A stretch of 64,000 bases of DNA, taken from the NCBI RefSeq assembly GCF_017792025.1, contig NZ_CP046956.1:3472001-3536000 (forward strand), read 5' to 3'. A model generated the notes under the pieces. The model worked only from the letters and a program-made list of their open reading frames with translations. It searched no databases and was not told the DNA's origin. The position numbers and the translations under genes are program-made. Source of the stretch: Sediminibacillus dalangtanensis. GTDB lineage: Bacteria; Bacillota; Bacilli; Bacillales; Amphibacillaceae. Shown here in pieces: positions 50,454 through 60,079 of the stretch (position 1 is the stretch's first letter; every line of letters begins with the position of its first letter).

Positions 50454-50477
50454 CACGGTTACTAACTCCTTTAATTA

Positions 50478-50491
50478 ATCAAACGTTTGAT
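50478..50491. promoter_or_regulatory. 14-bp perfect palindrome upstream of ywlC
   Basis: ATCAAACGTTTGAT, centred 32 bp before the ywlC start. It has a CG centre like many LacI/GntR operators. It may belong to the ywlC promoter or to the adjacent DnaA-box cluster; no regulator can be named. Confidence 0.35.
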
Positions 50492-50518
50492 AAGTACTAT
50501 ACCCCTTCACGAATTTGC

Positions 50519-50837
50519 TTATCAACAATTTATCCACATTATGAAACTTTTCTGGCAATTCTGCATCATATTGTGCATAACCCGCTAAAGCCAGCCAAAA
50601 ACAATACAATCCCTGGTGAAAACAAACTGCAAAGGGATTGTATTGCCTCTTTTTATTGAAAGAAACAAGGAGTATATGCCTACTAACTGCTCTACAGCAC
50701 ACGTAAAAGTCATACGGACGACCTATACGACGCAGTTATCCACCACTCTCCACAAGTTATCAACAGTTTTTATTAACAGCTGTGCATAACCTCTGTTATA
50801 ACACAGAGATTGTTAATAACGCCTGCGTTTATCCCCA
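50519..50837. promoter_or_regulatory. DnaA-box cluster between ywlC and ywlB
   Basis: Eight nine-mers at or within one base of TTATNCACA in about 320 bp. TTATCAACA 50519-50527, TTATCCACA 50530-50538 (perfect), TTATGCACA on the minus strand at 50572-50580 (perfect) and 50781-50789 (perfect), TTATCCACC 50736-50744, TTATCAACA 50757-50765, TTATCCCCA 50829-50837, plus the weak TTATAAC-type 50795-50803. In B. subtilis the ywlC intergenic region is, as I recall, one of the oriC-external DnaA-binding clusters that titrate DnaA. This would be the orthologous site. Confidence 0.75.
50596..50644 (-). terminator. Terminator after ywlB, inside the DnaA-box cluster
   Basis: Perfect 11-bp stem AATACAATCCC / GGGATTGTATT (50603-50613, 50634-50644), then GTTTTTGG on the minus strand. 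It lies 226 bases beyond the ywlB stop, so the cluster is partly within the ywlB 3' region. Confidence 0.75.
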
Positions 50838-50869
50838 AGGGAAACGAGCCAGGATCATGCAACGTCATT

Positions 50870-51310
50870 TCAAGCCCTGGATACCGACTTCCTTTTTTCC
50901 TTTCCCGGAGAGTTTTTCCACCAGTTCCCCTCCGGAAGTACATGGCCTTCAGCAAAAGACGGAAAAGCAGCCTGTTCAAACTGCAACAGCACCAGCAACG
51001 TATCGAGTGCTTCTTGGTGGCTGTAAATGTAGACACTATCGGCTGCCTTCTCCCCAGCTAACCCCATCGCCGTTTCCAATACAGTCCAAGGAAAAGAAGA
51101 AGGCACTCCTTCTTTAATATATAAGCTTTTCAGCCAAAAAACCTGCCTCTCCATCGGAAGCAAGGCGAAAAAAGCTTTGTATTCTCCTTGGACTTCTATC
51201 AGGAATCCATTTTCCTTCAAGTTTTGTTTTCCACGAAAAGCTTCCCATGATCCGTCAAAAAAGCGCTGTAACACCTGGTCATCTAACCTGTTTGTGTGAA
51301 TCAGTTTCAT
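50870..51310 (-). CDS. ywlB: YwlB-like protein (probable GNAT-family acetyltransferase)
   Basis: 146 residues. Position between spoIIR and ywlC, and length, match ywlB of B. subtilis, described as a GCN5-related acetyltransferase. It reads MKLIHTNRLDDQVLQRFFDGSW, then a beta/alpha pattern (FWLKSLYIKEGVPSSFPWTVLETAMGLAGEKAADSVYIYSH). The acetyl-CoA P-loop (Q/RxxGxG/A) is not clear, so activity is uncertain. The C-terminus is basic (KNSPGKEKRKSVSRA). Confidence 0.65.
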   Translation of the reverse strand: MKLIHTNRLDDQVLQRFFDGSWEAFRGKQNLKENGFLIEVQGEYKAFFALLPMERQVFWLKSLYIKEGVPSSFPWTVLETAMGLAGEKAADSVYIYSHQEALDTLLVLLQFEQAAFPSFAEGHVLPEGNWWKNSPGKEKRKSVSRA

Positions 51311-51405
51311 CCGTACACTCCCTATCCCGTTTGGGTAATCGGCTCTCCTGAACGGAACCGCTGTTTAAACTAGTCTATGAGTGATAGAAGCGTGATATGA
51401 TAGAT

Positions 51406-52017
51406 TTAACTGAACCAGTCTAAAAAGAAAAATTTCACTTTTACTTCCTTTTCTTCCTCCGGCTCCGATTTTCCCGAGTCTTCTTGAGGTTCTTCTTCTG
51501 CTTCAGCGACAGTGGAACCATCTGCAAAATCGAGAAAGCACAACGGCGGAAACAATACACACCACCAGTTTGCACCTTTGCCGGCACCGAGCGTAATCAG
51601 AATCGCTTCATATTCCCCGGCCGGATAAACATAGGAACCATATACTTTGTCCGGAAACGTCACATTACTTCCATACTCTACTTGATAGGTTTGATCTGAA
51701 TCTTCCTCTTCCAGCACTTGCTGAACGGTAGCTTCAATTTCGGGAAGCTTGTCCTGAATCAATTCTCTCGCTTCTTCTATATCGGAAATGTCCCTAACCC
51801 ATTTTGTAATATCGGCATTGACCCGGTCGCGAATCAGGCGCTTTAAAGCCTGATCACGATCGCTATTACTGTTCGCCAAAATTCTAAGCCGAATAGCTTC
51901 GTCCGGTATGACCTGATAACCGGATGCATCCGTTTGTCCTAACTGTCCAAGCCCCTTTGTCGGGAAAAAACCAATCAACGCTAAAAAAATAAGAAAATAG
52001 ATAAAATAATTCCGCAT
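51406..52017 (-). CDS. spoIIR: Stage II sporulation protein R (SpoIIR)
   Basis: 203 residues. Forespore-made exported signal that triggers SpoIIGA to process pro-SigE in the mother cell. N-terminal signal (FIYFLIFLALIGFFP), then IPDEAIRLRILANSNSDRDQALKRLIRDRVNADI (family signature), YGSYVYPAGEYEAILITLGAGKGANWWCVLFPPLCFLD (signature with two Cys), and an acidic, lower-complexity end. SigF control is expected but the promoter was not placed. Confidence 0.96.
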   Translation of the reverse strand: MRNYFIYFLIFLALIGFFPTKGLGQLGQTDASGYQVIPDEAIRLRILANSNSDRDQALKRLIRDRVNADITKWVRDISDIEEARELIQDKLPEIEATVQQVLEEEDSDQTYQVEYGSNVTFPDKVYGSYVYPAGEYEAILITLGAGKGANWWCVLFPPLCFLDFADGSTVAEAEEEPQEDSGKSEPEEEKEVKVKFFFLDWFS

Positions 52018-52094
52018 TTCTCCTGCCCCTTTCGCTAACTGTATAGCTCCAGTATGGACAGAGGCAGAAGCTTTTAAACTCGCAATCTATTTTT

Positions 52095-52973
52095 TTATGG
52101 CTGTTTCTTGGAAATCTGCGCAAACACCATGCGATCCTTGCCATTGATGTCTTTTCTTATATCAATGGAAGCTCCGGGAAACTTACTCCGAATCAATCCG
52201 GAAACCTGTACCCCCTGCTGATGGCCAATTTCAAAAGCTATCAGTCCCGGACTGGCAAGAATAGAATCAGCCCGGTCAATAATTTGGTGGTAAGCAGCCA
52301 GACCCTCTTTCTCGGCAAACAATGCCAATGCAGGATCGAAATTCTTCACTGTCTCATCCAGAGAAGCTTTTTCCTGATGCGCAATGTAAGGCGGGTTGGA
52401 AACGATGATGTCCACCTGCTCTCGCCGTTCTACTACTGGCTGTAAAAAATAACCCTGTTGAAAATCAATTTCGGCTCCCAGTCTGTCTGCGTTTTGTTTC
52501 GCTACTTGTAAAGCGTGTTCGGAAATATCCGTGGCGGCTACCTTCCATGAAGGTTTTTCCAACTTCAGGGTGATGGCGATTACGCCGCTGCCGGTTCCCA
52601 CATCGACGAGCCGAACAGGCTTTTCTCCAAGTCCCCTGGCATATTCCAAGACACCGAGGACCAATTCTTCTGTTTCCGGACGGGGGATCAAGACATGCTT
52701 ATCAACGAGGAAATCACGACCGTAGAATGCCTCTGTTCCAGTCAAATGCTGGACGGGTATTCCTGTTTCACCATGCGCTTTCACATCTGCGATGAACTGG
52801 TCATCTGTCTCCTTTGGCAATAATTCACGCTGAGCGGCTAAAAATCCAGCCCGCTCTAATCCCGTATGATACTGCAGCAAAATTTCGGCGACTCGCGGTT
52901 CCCGGTCGCGCTGTTGTAAAAAAAGAGAAGCCCAGCGAAGGGCTTCATTGATTGTACGTCGTTGTGCTGTCAT
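52095..52973 (-). CDS. prmC: Release factor glutamine methyltransferase PrmC
   Basis: 292 residues. Methylates the Gln of the GGQ motif in release factors. SAM-binding motif VDVGTGSGVIAITL and catalytic NPPY in IIVSNPPYIAH. The gene overlaps or abuts the prfA stop. ATG 52973 is used; GTG 52982 is also in frame. Its substrate PrfA is encoded immediately upstream. Confidence 0.95.
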   Translation of the reverse strand: MTAQRRTINEALRWASLFLQQRDREPRVAEILLQYHTGLERAGFLAAQRELLPKETDDQFIADVKAHGETGIPVQHLTGTEAFYGRDFLVDKHVLIPRPETEELVLGVLEYARGLGEKPVRLVDVGTGSGVIAITLKLEKPSWKVAATDISEHALQVAKQNADRLGAEIDFQQGYFLQPVVERREQVDIIVSNPPYIAHQEKASLDETVKNFDPALALFAEKEGLAAYHQIIDRADSILASPGLIAFEIGHQQGVQVSGLIRSKFPGASIDIRKDINGKDRMVFAQISKKQP

Positions 52974-52974
52974 G

Positions 52975-54045
52975 TCATTCACCGATTTGTTCCAATTTTT
53001 TGGTTTGTTCTTCCATCAGCAAGGCATCGATGATTTCGCCGACTTTCCCTTCCAAAATCTGGTCGAGCTTTTGGATCGTCAAACCGATGCGATGGTCCGT
53101 CACCCGGTTTTGCGGAAAGTTATAGGTGCGGATACGTTCTGAACGGTCTCCTGACCCTACTGCCGACTTTCTTGTTTCATCGTATTCCGCTTGTGCTTCT
53201 TGCTGGAACTTATCATAGATTCTGGCACGCAAAACTTTCATGGCTTTTTCCTTATTTTTGATTTGCGATTTTTCGTCCTGAATCGATACCACGATTCCTG
53301 TCGGCATATGGGTCAAACGCACGGCAGACATCGTCGTGTTGACGCTCTGACCGCCAGGACCGCTGGATGCAAACGTATCGACACGGATATCCTTCTCATG
53401 GACATCGACTTCCACTTCTTCCGCTTCCGGCATAACGACCACTGTCGCAGTGGACGTGTGAATCCTTCCGCCTGATTCGGTTTCCGGAACACGTTGCACG
53501 CGGTGGGCGCCATTTTCAAATTTGAGTTTGGAAAAAGCACCCTCGCCATTAATCATGAAAATAATTTCTTTATAACCCCCGACACCTGTCGTGTTGGCTT
53601 CCATTACGTCGATCTTCCAGCCTTCCGATTCAGCAAAACGGGAGTACATCCGGTAAAGGTCCCCGGCAAACAGGGCAGCTTCGTCGCCGCCAGCAGCACC
53701 GCGGATTTCCATGATGACGTTTTTGTCGTCGTTCGGATCCTTCGGCAGCAAAAGAATACGCAACTGTTCTTCCAGTTCCTCTTTCCGCTGGGAAAGCTCG
53801 CTGATTTCTGACTTGACCATATCCTGCATTTCTGTGTCCTGTTCCTCATCCAGCATCACTTTGGCATCGTCCAGCTGGGTGGTCACTTCTTTATATTCAC
53901 GGTATGCCTGGATGACATCTTCCAGGCCGGATTGTTCTTTCGAATATTCACGCAGCTTTTTTGTATCACTGATTACTTCAGGATCACTGAGCAGTTCATT
54001 CAATTTATCATAACGGTCTTCCAAGGATTGCAGTCTGTCTAACAC
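52975..54045 (-). CDS. prfA: Peptide chain release factor 1
   Basis: 356 residues. Recognises UAA and UAG and releases the peptide. GGQ loop at [26 protein letters not shown]. Domain 1 coiled coil at the N-terminus. Two GTG codons (54054 and 54045) follow AAGGAG/GAGGTGG. The second gives [21 protein letters not shown] and the exact family length. The frame extends 37 codons further upstream without support. Confidence 0.96.
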   Translation of the reverse strand: MLDRLQSLEDRYDKLNELLSDPEVISDTKKLREYSKEQSGLEDVIQAYREYKEVTTQLDDAKVMLDEEQDTEMQDMVKSEISELSQRKEELEEQLRILLLPKDPNDDKNVIMEIRGAAGGDEAALFAGDLYRMYSRFAESEGWKIDVMEANTTGVGGYKEIIFMINGEGAFSKLKFENGAHRVQRVPETESGGRIHTSTATVVVMPEAEEVEVDVHEKDIRVDTFASSGPGGQSVNTTMSAVRLTHMPTGIVVSIQDEKSQIKNKEKAMKVLRARIYDKFQQEAQAEYDETRKSAVGSGDRSERIRTYNFPQNRVTDHRIGLTIQKLDQILEGKVGEIIDALLMEEQTKKLEQIGE

Positions 54046-54161
54046 TTCATCCACCTCTTTCTCCTTAACAGTATAATTATAGTACAGGAGAAAAACCCCG
54101 TCAAAAAAAGCTTGGCAGCGATTAGCCGGGGGGGCATCCATCATTGTATTAGTCACCCAGC

Positions 54162-54380
54162 TCAGCGTGACATCCAGCTGTCAAGCAGTTCAAGCAGACC
54201 CATTCCCAACGCCAGTGCTGGTCCTAACAGAAAAATACCGGCTAGCAAATACAAACAAGCCTCCCATAGTGGATGCCGCCGCTTACGAGGTTCTTTTTCT
54301 ATTTTCTGTTCCAGTTCGGTCAATCGCCTATTAAGACGATTTACTTCTTCGGACAACTGCTGTTCCGAATGATTTTCCAT
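54162..54380 (-). CDS. Small coiled-coil membrane protein, function unknown
   Basis: 72 residues. N-terminal 30 residues form a heptad-like charged helix ([21 protein letters not shown]). A basic KRRH follows, then one long hydrophobic segment ([29 protein letters not shown]). ATG 54380 has GGGGGG eight bases upstream. It lies just upstream of prfA. I do not recognise a family. Confidence 0.6.
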   Translation of the reverse strand: MENHSEQQLSEEVNRLNRRLTELEQKIEKEPRKRRHPLWEACLYLLAGIFLLGPALALGMGLLELLDSWMSR

Positions 54381-54552
54381 GTACGGTCCCCCCTTAACTC
54401 CAATTGCTGACAATCCCTCAGTTTCTTCTATTTATTTTAACATACCAGCGCGTTGGCCTGCTGTACCTCTTCTGGTTAAAATGACGGTTTCTTATGTAGT
54501 GCAATAAAAAAATCATCAAGGCGTATAGTTATCTATATCTATGTGTAAGAGA

Positions 54553-54594
54553 GGAAAGGAAAGCCACGATTTTCCCTCCGAACCCGTGCTTTCC
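54553..54594 (-). terminator. Terminator after the small lipoprotein gene
   Basis: Stem GGAAAGC-ACG / CGTGGCTTTCC (54558-54568, 54585-54594), then TTTCC on the minus strand, 12 bases past the stop. Confidence 0.6.
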
Positions 54595-54606
54595 CCAGCC
54601 ATAAGA

Positions 54607-55008
54607 TCAGCGAATGATCACCCGCACAAGAAAACCACCGTTCACCTGTTCATCGACCGATCGACGAATTTGATTGACTTTCGCCATTTTCTCTCCAGAG
54701 TTAAAGTCTCCCTGCAAAACAGCATCGATTCTAATCTCTTCATCCAGTATTTCGACATTTTCCACGGCAACGTCACCAACCGATTCAGCTGCCTGTATGA
54801 TTGCAGATCTGCTCGTGTCTGCAATGAGCTCTCGGTCGCCATATTCGTCGAATATCCGTGGCTGGGTGCCCCGCAACTGGATATAACCCTCTTCTGTTGT
54901 TTCCACTTCTTCGCCCTGCGGCACACTCCCCTGTTCTTGGCCGGTATTCCCGTTTCCACAAGCGCTCAGTATTGCCAAACAAAAGATGGCTGACAGTATT
55001 CTATCCAT
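54607..55008 (-). CDS. Small lipoprotein, YhcN/YlaJ-like
   Basis: 133 residues. Lipoprotein signal MDRILSAIFCLAILSAC (lipobox LSAC). A polar linker follows, then a domain with DRELIADTSRSAIIQAAESVGDVAVENVEILDEEIRIDAVLQG, resembling the YhcN/YlaJ sporulation lipoprotein domain in outline. The start is ATG 55008 with TGGAGG six bases upstream. A sporulation or spore-coat role is inference from that resemblance. Confidence 0.65.
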   Translation of the reverse strand: MDRILSAIFCLAILSACGNGNTGQEQGSVPQGEEVETTEEGYIQLRGTQPRIFDEYGDRELIADTSRSAIIQAAESVGDVAVENVEILDEEIRIDAVLQGDFNSGEKMAKVNQIRRSVDEQVNGGFLVRVIIR

Positions 55009-55400
55009 ATGCAACCTCCATGCTTTTTCCTTAGCATGCTTCTGCGGCAAGATAATATCCGCTCCCTTCGAACCTCCGATTTAAGAAAGAAGCAAGGGCC
55101 CAGTAGCAGAGGAGGAATGCAACAAGTTAGACGATCTTTAGCTCGGCATTTATTATGAAGAGTTGGTGACGAATAGAAGAACCTTTAAATGAGCTCTGAG
55201 CAGCACGAATACACGCAGGGATCAGTGACCAAAGTGAGACCCCGCAGACGAAGTCGAGGAGGCTCACGGGGCACCCGCGGAAAGCGAAGCGTATTCGTGC
55301 TGCGTTTTTTTCGGATATACTCTTTCTTACCCACCCGCCAAATCCCGACATCTTCTGGACAGCAAAAAACAGGATACCGGAATGGCATCCTGTTCACAAA
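55009..55400. other. Intergenic region between tdk and the small lipoprotein
   Basis: Mostly taken up by the GC-rich stem-loop element (55200-55311). Frames crossing it are repeats read as protein. No other feature. Confidence 0.5.
55200..55311. repeat. GC-rich Bacillaceae intergenic stem-loop element, copy 2
   Basis: Outer arms GCAGCACGAATAC(AC)GC and GCGTATTCGTGCTGC pair almost perfectly over 15 bp. Inner block GACCCCGCAGACGAAGTCGAGGAGGCTCACGGG... carries GAGGAGGCTCA and GCGGAAAGCG shared with copy 1. A T7 run follows on the plus strand, giving a terminator-like end. Confidence 0.75.
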
Positions 55401-56024
55401 TCATGATTTCGATGTCGGAAAAGCTTCAAGGTTTAGCGCTTGCCTGGGCCGGTTCGGTACCTCGTGATGGTGACGGCAACGAGGCTCGTACGACTCAGAA
55501 GCCCCCACTAAAATGATAGGATCGTCATAGGAAGCAGGCTTATCATCGATCAGACGCTGTGTTCTGCTTGCCGGAGATCCGCAAACCGGACAAATCGCAT
55601 TAAGCTTTGTCACCGACTCGCTCAACGCCATCAATTCCGGTACAGGGCCGAACGGTTCCCCCCTAAAATCGGTATCAAGTCCGGCAACAATGACCCGATG
55701 GCCATGATTCGCCAATTCATCGACAATGCCGACAATCTCTTCATCGAAAAATTGAACTTCGTCGATCCCTATTACATCGACATCTGCATCGATATAATCA
55801 AGAATATCAGCTCCTCTATCGACCGGACGTGCCAAAATGGACGTGCCGTTGTGGGAAACAACCGATTCCTCGGAATACCGACTGTCGATGGCAGGCTTGA
55901 ATACCCGGACAGATAAATTTCCATATGTAGCTCGACGTACCCTTCTTATCAATTCCTCCGATTTACCCGAAAACATGCTGCCGCAAATCAGCTCTACCCA
56001 TCCACTTTGTTTCATTACATACAT
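55401..56024 (-). CDS. tdk: Thymidine kinase
   Basis: 207 residues (family about 195). Phosphorylates thymidine in DNA precursor salvage. P-loop [27 protein letters not shown] (Walker B type), [24 protein letters not shown] (substrate lasso) and zinc Cys pairs (CPVCGS, CRHH). The start is ATG 56024 ([12 protein letters not shown]) with GAAGGGAG upstream. The C-terminus carries about ten extra residues. Confidence 0.97.
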   Translation of the reverse strand: MYVMKQSGWVELICGSMFSGKSEELIRRVRRATYGNLSVRVFKPAIDSRYSEESVVSHNGTSILARPVDRGADILDYIDADVDVIGIDEVQFFDEEIVGIVDELANHGHRVIVAGLDTDFRGEPFGPVPELMALSESVTKLNAICPVCGSPASRTQRLIDDKPASYDDPIILVGASESYEPRCRHHHEVPNRPRQALNLEAFPTSKS

Positions 56025-56182
56025 CAACGGGACACTCCCTTCAAAATTGCAAAAACGCTGGATCATCTTACTGCCGCAGTTGTACCTCTATTTACATAGT
56101 TATTGCCTTGTTCATCTATTAAAAAACGTTCTTTTCGTTTTGATTCCATAATTGTTGCACCCATCCCGCAACAATACAAAGT

Positions 56183-56221
56183 AAAAAAACAGGCAAAAAG
56201 TTAGACGATTTGCCTGTTTTT
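56183..56221 (-). terminator. Terminator after rpmE
   Basis: Stem AAAACAGGCAAA / TTTGCCTGTTTT (56186-56197, 56209-56220), then TTTTTAC on the minus strand. Confidence 0.8.
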
Positions 56222-56267
56222 CATGGTTATCTTTGGTTTTTCCACCAGGATGTTCCCCTGATGAGGA

Positions 56268-56513
56268 TTAACCAAGGTTATATTTTTTCTTGAATCGATC
56301 GACACGACCGCCAGCTTTGTCCGCTTTTTGCTTACCTGTGTAGAACGGGTGAGAAGCTGAGCTGATTTCCACGCGGATCAACGGGTAAGTGTTGCCATCT
56401 TCCCATTCGATTGTTTCTTCAGAAGACTGTGTAGAACCGCTAAGGAATTTGTAGTCAGAGCTAGTATCAAGAAATACTACTTTTCTGTATTCCGGATGAA
56501 TTTGTTCTTTCAT
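56268..56513 (-). CDS. rpmE2: 50S ribosomal protein L31, zinc-independent type B
   Basis: 81 residues. [40 protein letters not shown]... [27 protein letters not shown] is the type B (YtiA/RpmE2) pattern. None of the four zinc Cys of type A L31 is present. At this locus between rho and tdk B. subtilis carries the zinc-containing type A rpmE, so the isoform at the canonical place is exchanged here. It has its own sigma-A promoter and terminator. Confidence 0.96.
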   Translation of the reverse strand: MKEQIHPEYRKVVFLDTSSDYKFLSGSTQSSEETIEWEDGNTYPLIRVEISSASHPFYTGKQKADKAGGRVDRFKKKYNLG

Positions 56514-56649
56514 GTTCTTTCCACTCCTTTTGCCCTGAATCCTTTGGAAACAGAGTTATTGTAAGCCCGCAATCCGAATACGATCCGGAAAGAGGCGTCA
56601 GAATATCCGTCCATTAGGACAACAATCTATTCTAAGCTCACATAGACTG

Positions 56650-56678
56650 ATTATACCAGTGTAAAATTGCCTTTGCAA
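56650..56678 (-). promoter_or_regulatory. Sigma-A promoter of rpmE
   Basis: Minus strand TTGCAA (56673-56678), 17-bp spacer, TATAAT (56650-56655). It lies about 137 bp before the rpmE start. Confidence 0.75.
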
Positions 56679-56796
56679 GCGGCAGTTTGGAAAAAATAAG
56701 ATGGTCTCGCATGGATACGCAAGCCTCCATCACGCAAGGCAGCCATGGATCAGGACGGGTAGACGGAAGTATTTCCGCCATTTACCAGATAACAAA

Positions 56797-58083
56797 TTAC
56801 GCCCTTCTGGATGTTCCTTTCCGCTTCATATCTTCCTCCATGGACTGGAAAAACTCTTCATTGTTTTTCGAAGCTCGCATCCGGCGAAGGAAACGCTCGA
56901 CAAAGTCATTGGAGTCTTGCATCGTTTTTCTGATCGCCCAGATTTTATCCAAGTGATCTTTGGTGACAAGCAATTCTTCTTTTCTTGTCCCGGAACGTAA
57001 AATGTCGATAGCCGGATAAATCCGACGCTCAGCAAGACTTCGATCCAGATGAAGTTCCATATTACCGGTTCCTTTGAACTCTTCGTAAATAACGTCATCC
57101 ATGCGCGAGCCTGTATCCACCAGAGCGGTTGCCAGGATGGTAAAGCTTCCGCCTTCCTCAATATTACGCGCAGCACCGAAGAATCGTTTAGGACGATGGA
57201 ACGCTGCAGGGTCGATACCGCCGGACAACGTACGTCCGCTTGGCGGGATGACCAGGTTATAAGCCCGGGCCAATCTGGTAATACTGTCCATCAGCACAAT
57301 GACATCCTTTTTGTGCTCCACAAGCCGCATTGCCCGTTCCAGTACAAGCTCGGAAACTTTAATATGATTTTCCGGTACTTCATCAAACGTAGAGCTGACA
57401 ACATCGACATCCGGATGGACAGAGCGTTCGATATCGGTCACCTCTTCCGGACGTTCATCAACCAGCAGAATAATCAGTTTCGCATTGGGATGATTCTTGG
57501 AAATGCTGTTGGCGATTTGTTTCAAAAGCATGGTTTTCCCCGCCTTTGGAGGGGCGACAATCAGTCCGCGTTGTCCGAAACCGACTGGTGTCATTAAATC
57601 AATAATCCTTGTCGACAGCTTTCTTGTTTCTGTCTCCAAACGCATCAACCGGTCTGGATACAACGGCGTCAAGGCAGGAAAGTGGACGCGTTCTTTGGCG
57701 GTTTCCGGATTTTGACCGTTTACCGCATCTACGTGAAGCAAACCGTAATATCGCTCATTTTCTTTTGGCGGACGTACTTTTCCAGACACCTTATCACCAT
57801 TGCGCAGGTCAAAGCGTCTAATTTGGGATGCTGAAATATAAATGTCTTCAGCACTTGGTGAATAATTGATTGGGCGAAGAAAACCAAATCCTTCGGAAGG
57901 AATGATTTCCAAAACACCATCCATGAACAAAAAGCCGTCCTTTTCCGCCTGGGCTTTTAAAATGGAAAAAACAAGCTCGCGCTTGGTGAGCTTTGCATAA
58001 TAGGATACTTTGTATTCCTTTGCTTTTTCATATAATTCTTTCAATGTTAACGTCTCTAAATGAGAAATGGTCAATTCAGCCAC
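56797..58083 (-). CDS. rho: Transcription termination factor Rho
   Basis: 428 residues. RNA-dependent ATPase hexamer that ends transcription. N-terminal Rho helical domain ([31 protein letters not shown]) and the cold-shock-like RNA-binding domain ([15 protein letters not shown]). Walker A APPKAGKT, Walker [15 protein letters not shown]-loop [16 protein letters not shown] [18 protein letters not shown]. Start GTG 58083 ([14 protein letters not shown]). Thirty more upstream codons lack a ribosome site. Confidence 0.97.
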   Translation of the reverse strand: MAELTISHLETLTLKELYEKAKEYKVSYYAKLTKRELVFSILKAQAEKDGFLFMDGVLEIIPSEGFGFLRPINYSPSAEDIYISASQIRRFDLRNGDKVSGKVRPPKENERYYGLLHVDAVNGQNPETAKERVHFPALTPLYPDRLMRLETETRKLSTRIIDLMTPVGFGQRGLIVAPPKAGKTMLLKQIANSISKNHPNAKLIILLVDERPEEVTDIERSVHPDVDVVSSTFDEVPENHIKVSELVLERAMRLVEHKKDVIVLMDSITRLARAYNLVIPPSGRTLSGGIDPAAFHRPKRFFGAARNIEEGGSFTILATALVDTGSRMDDVIYEEFKGTGNMELHLDRSLAERRIYPAIDILRSGTRKEELLVTKDHLDKIWAIRKTMQDSNDFVERFLRRMRASKNNEEFFQSMEEDMKRKGTSRRA

Positions 58084-58792
58084 AAAATCACCACACCTAT
58101 TAAATTTTGGTATTTTTATCGTACATAACCCTTTTTGGATTGCTGCATAATCGCAGACAGATGCCAGCACCACTAAAAAGACACAGCAGCGCTACAGGTT
58201 TATTTTCAATCGTAATAAATGGATTGGGTAGTAATGCACTTCCTGTGGAGCCTCATTGGATAGCTTTGATAGATTTAGCGGATGGAGGAAAATCCTGTAG
58301 GAAAGCCGTCGAGTGTTCACTAAAGGCTTTTCTTTTCAACACTATGGGTAAACGCGACTAGTCTCATTGGCGAAAGCCTGCGCTTCACTATATAACTATA
58401 TATACTATCATCCATGCACTCGTGCATTCTGATAGCATAAAAAGCCGATCCAAGAAGAAGTTGAAGGAAAGCATAAAACTAGAATAGAAGTTTTTACATG
58501 ATTACGTCACTCATTATTTCCAAACGAAACACTTATTAAACTTCTTCCATAGTACCGTTTCTTTCTTAATTATTCAACTATAATTTATCCGGTTGCCACC
58601 AAGAATACTGTATACCCTTACAAATCCCTGTCGAAAAACCCATCGCTCGTTCTTTTTAAGGGGGACATACAAATAAAGCGGAGTGCTAGTCAGAGGACAT
58701 GGGAAAAGCCTGTCCAGCTTGCGGAAGAACCGGACAGCTTTTCTTTTTTGCGCCGTCTCAAGCGACTCGGCTTACGCCTATTCCATTACTAA
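58084..58792. other. 709-bp noncoding region between the second murA and rho (glpX absent)
   Basis: B. subtilis has glpX here; no trace of it is visible. Contents: a hairpin CTATCA..ATGCAC-tc-GTGCAT..TGATAG at 58405-58435, and a strong stem-loop AAAAGC-TGTCC / GGACA-GCTTTT at 58708-58746 (T run on the plus side), probably the terminator of the second murA. An 84-codon plus frame at 58107 is unsupported. Confidence 0.45.
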
Positions 58793-60079
58793 TCAAGAAT
58801 TTTGAAACTGCTCCACTTCTTCAGCAGTCATTTCCTCCCGCCAAATTTTTGCGCCTAGATTGGACAGCTTCTCTGTAATTTGTTCATACCCCCGGTCTAT
58901 GTGCTCCAAACCGGTTATTTCCGTCACGCCTTCGGCCATCAAACCTGCCGCAATCAATGCAGCACCTGCCCGCAGGTCGCTCGCTTTTACTTTCGCGCCT
59001 TCCAGCTGGACTGGCCCGGAAACGATAGCCGACCCGCCTTCCACCTTGATTAGTGCATTCATTCTGCGCAGTTCATCAATATGTTTCAATCGGGCCTGAT
59101 AGATTGTATCCGTCACCACACCGGTTCCTTTTGCCTTGGTCAGCAAAGAGGTGAACGGCTGCTGCAGATCGGTCGGAAAACCAGGATGGACAAGTGTTTT
59201 GATATCGACACTCTTTAATTCTTTTCCAGGCTGGATAAGCAGCTGCTCATCTCCTTCGTCGATGGATACGCCCATCTCACGGAGCTTGGCCAGCAAGGAT
59301 TCAAGGTGCTGGGGGATGACATTGTCGATCAATACTTTTTCTCCCTGGGCAGCTGCCATGATTGTGTAAGTCCCCGCTTCAATTCTGTCTGGGATGATGG
59401 TATGCATACAGCCTGTCAGGTTTTCACATCCCTCAATCCGGATAACGTCCGTTCCGGCTCCCTTTATTTTCGCCCCCATGCTGGTGAGCAGCGTTGCGAC
59501 ATCGATAATTTCCGGTTCTTTGGCTGCATTTTCGATGATTGTCTTCCCTTTTGCCCTCACCGCTGCGAGCATAATGTTTATCGTAGCCCCGACACTGACG
59601 ACATCCAGATAAATCCGGGCCCCACGCAATTCATCCGCCCGCAAGTAAATCGCACCTTGTTCATTGGTCACTTTAGCACCAAGCGCCTCAAAGCCTTTGA
59701 TATGCTGATCAATCGGGCGAGGGCCTAGATGGCATCCTCCCGGCAACCCAATTACCGCTTCTTTGAATCGACCGAGCATTGCACCCATGAAATAGTAAGA
59801 GGCACGAAGTTTTTTCACTTTTCCGCTCGGAAGCGGCATGTTGATCATATTGCTTGGATCAATATGAATCGTCTCGCCCTTCCAGGAAACGTCACCGCCG
59901 ATTTCCTCCAGTAAATCTCCCAGTACGTCTACATCCGATATTCTCGGCAAGCCCTCGATAATCACTTTCGATTCTGCGAGTATTGCAGCCGGCAGCAATG
60001 CAACCGCACTGTTTTTCGCTCCGCTGATTCTTACTTTGCCATTCAAAGGTCTGCCGCCTTCTACGAGTATTTTTTGCAT
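58793..60079 (-). CDS. murAB: Second UDP-GlcNAc 1-carboxyvinyltransferase (MurAB/MurZ type)
   Basis: 428 residues, paralogue of the murA at 27330. Catalytic Cys116 in [14 protein letters not shown]-terminal [13 protein letters not shown]-terminal [17 protein letters not shown]. The fba-murAB-rho neighbourhood identifies it as the second, usually non-essential Gram-positive MurA. Both copies keep all active-site motifs, so both should be active. Confidence 0.95.
   Translation of the reverse strand: MQKILVEGGRPLNGKVRISGAKNSAVALLPAAILAESKVIIEGLPRISDVDVLGDLLEEIGGDVSWKGETIHIDPSNMINMPLPSGKVKKLRASYYFMGAMLGRFKEAVIGLPGGCHLGPRPIDQHIKGFEALGAKVTNEQGAIYLRADELRGARIYLDVVSVGATINIMLAAVRAKGKTIIENAAKEPEIIDVATLLTSMGAKIKGAGTDVIRIEGCENLTGCMHTIIPDRIEAGTYTIMAAAQGEKVLIDNVIPQHLESLLAKLREMGVSIDEGDEQLLIQPGKELKSVDIKTLVHPGFPTDLQQPFTSLLTKAKGTGVVTDTIYQARLKHIDELRRMNALIKVEGGSAIVSGPVQLEGAKVKASDLRAGAALIAAGLMAEGVTEITGLEHIDRGYEQITEKLSNLGAKIWREEMTAEEVEQFQNS

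Noticed and set aside
55127..55467. Arg-rich frames on both strands at 55127-55467
   Set aside because: They read through the GC-rich stem-loop repeat and overlap tdk. No start signals.
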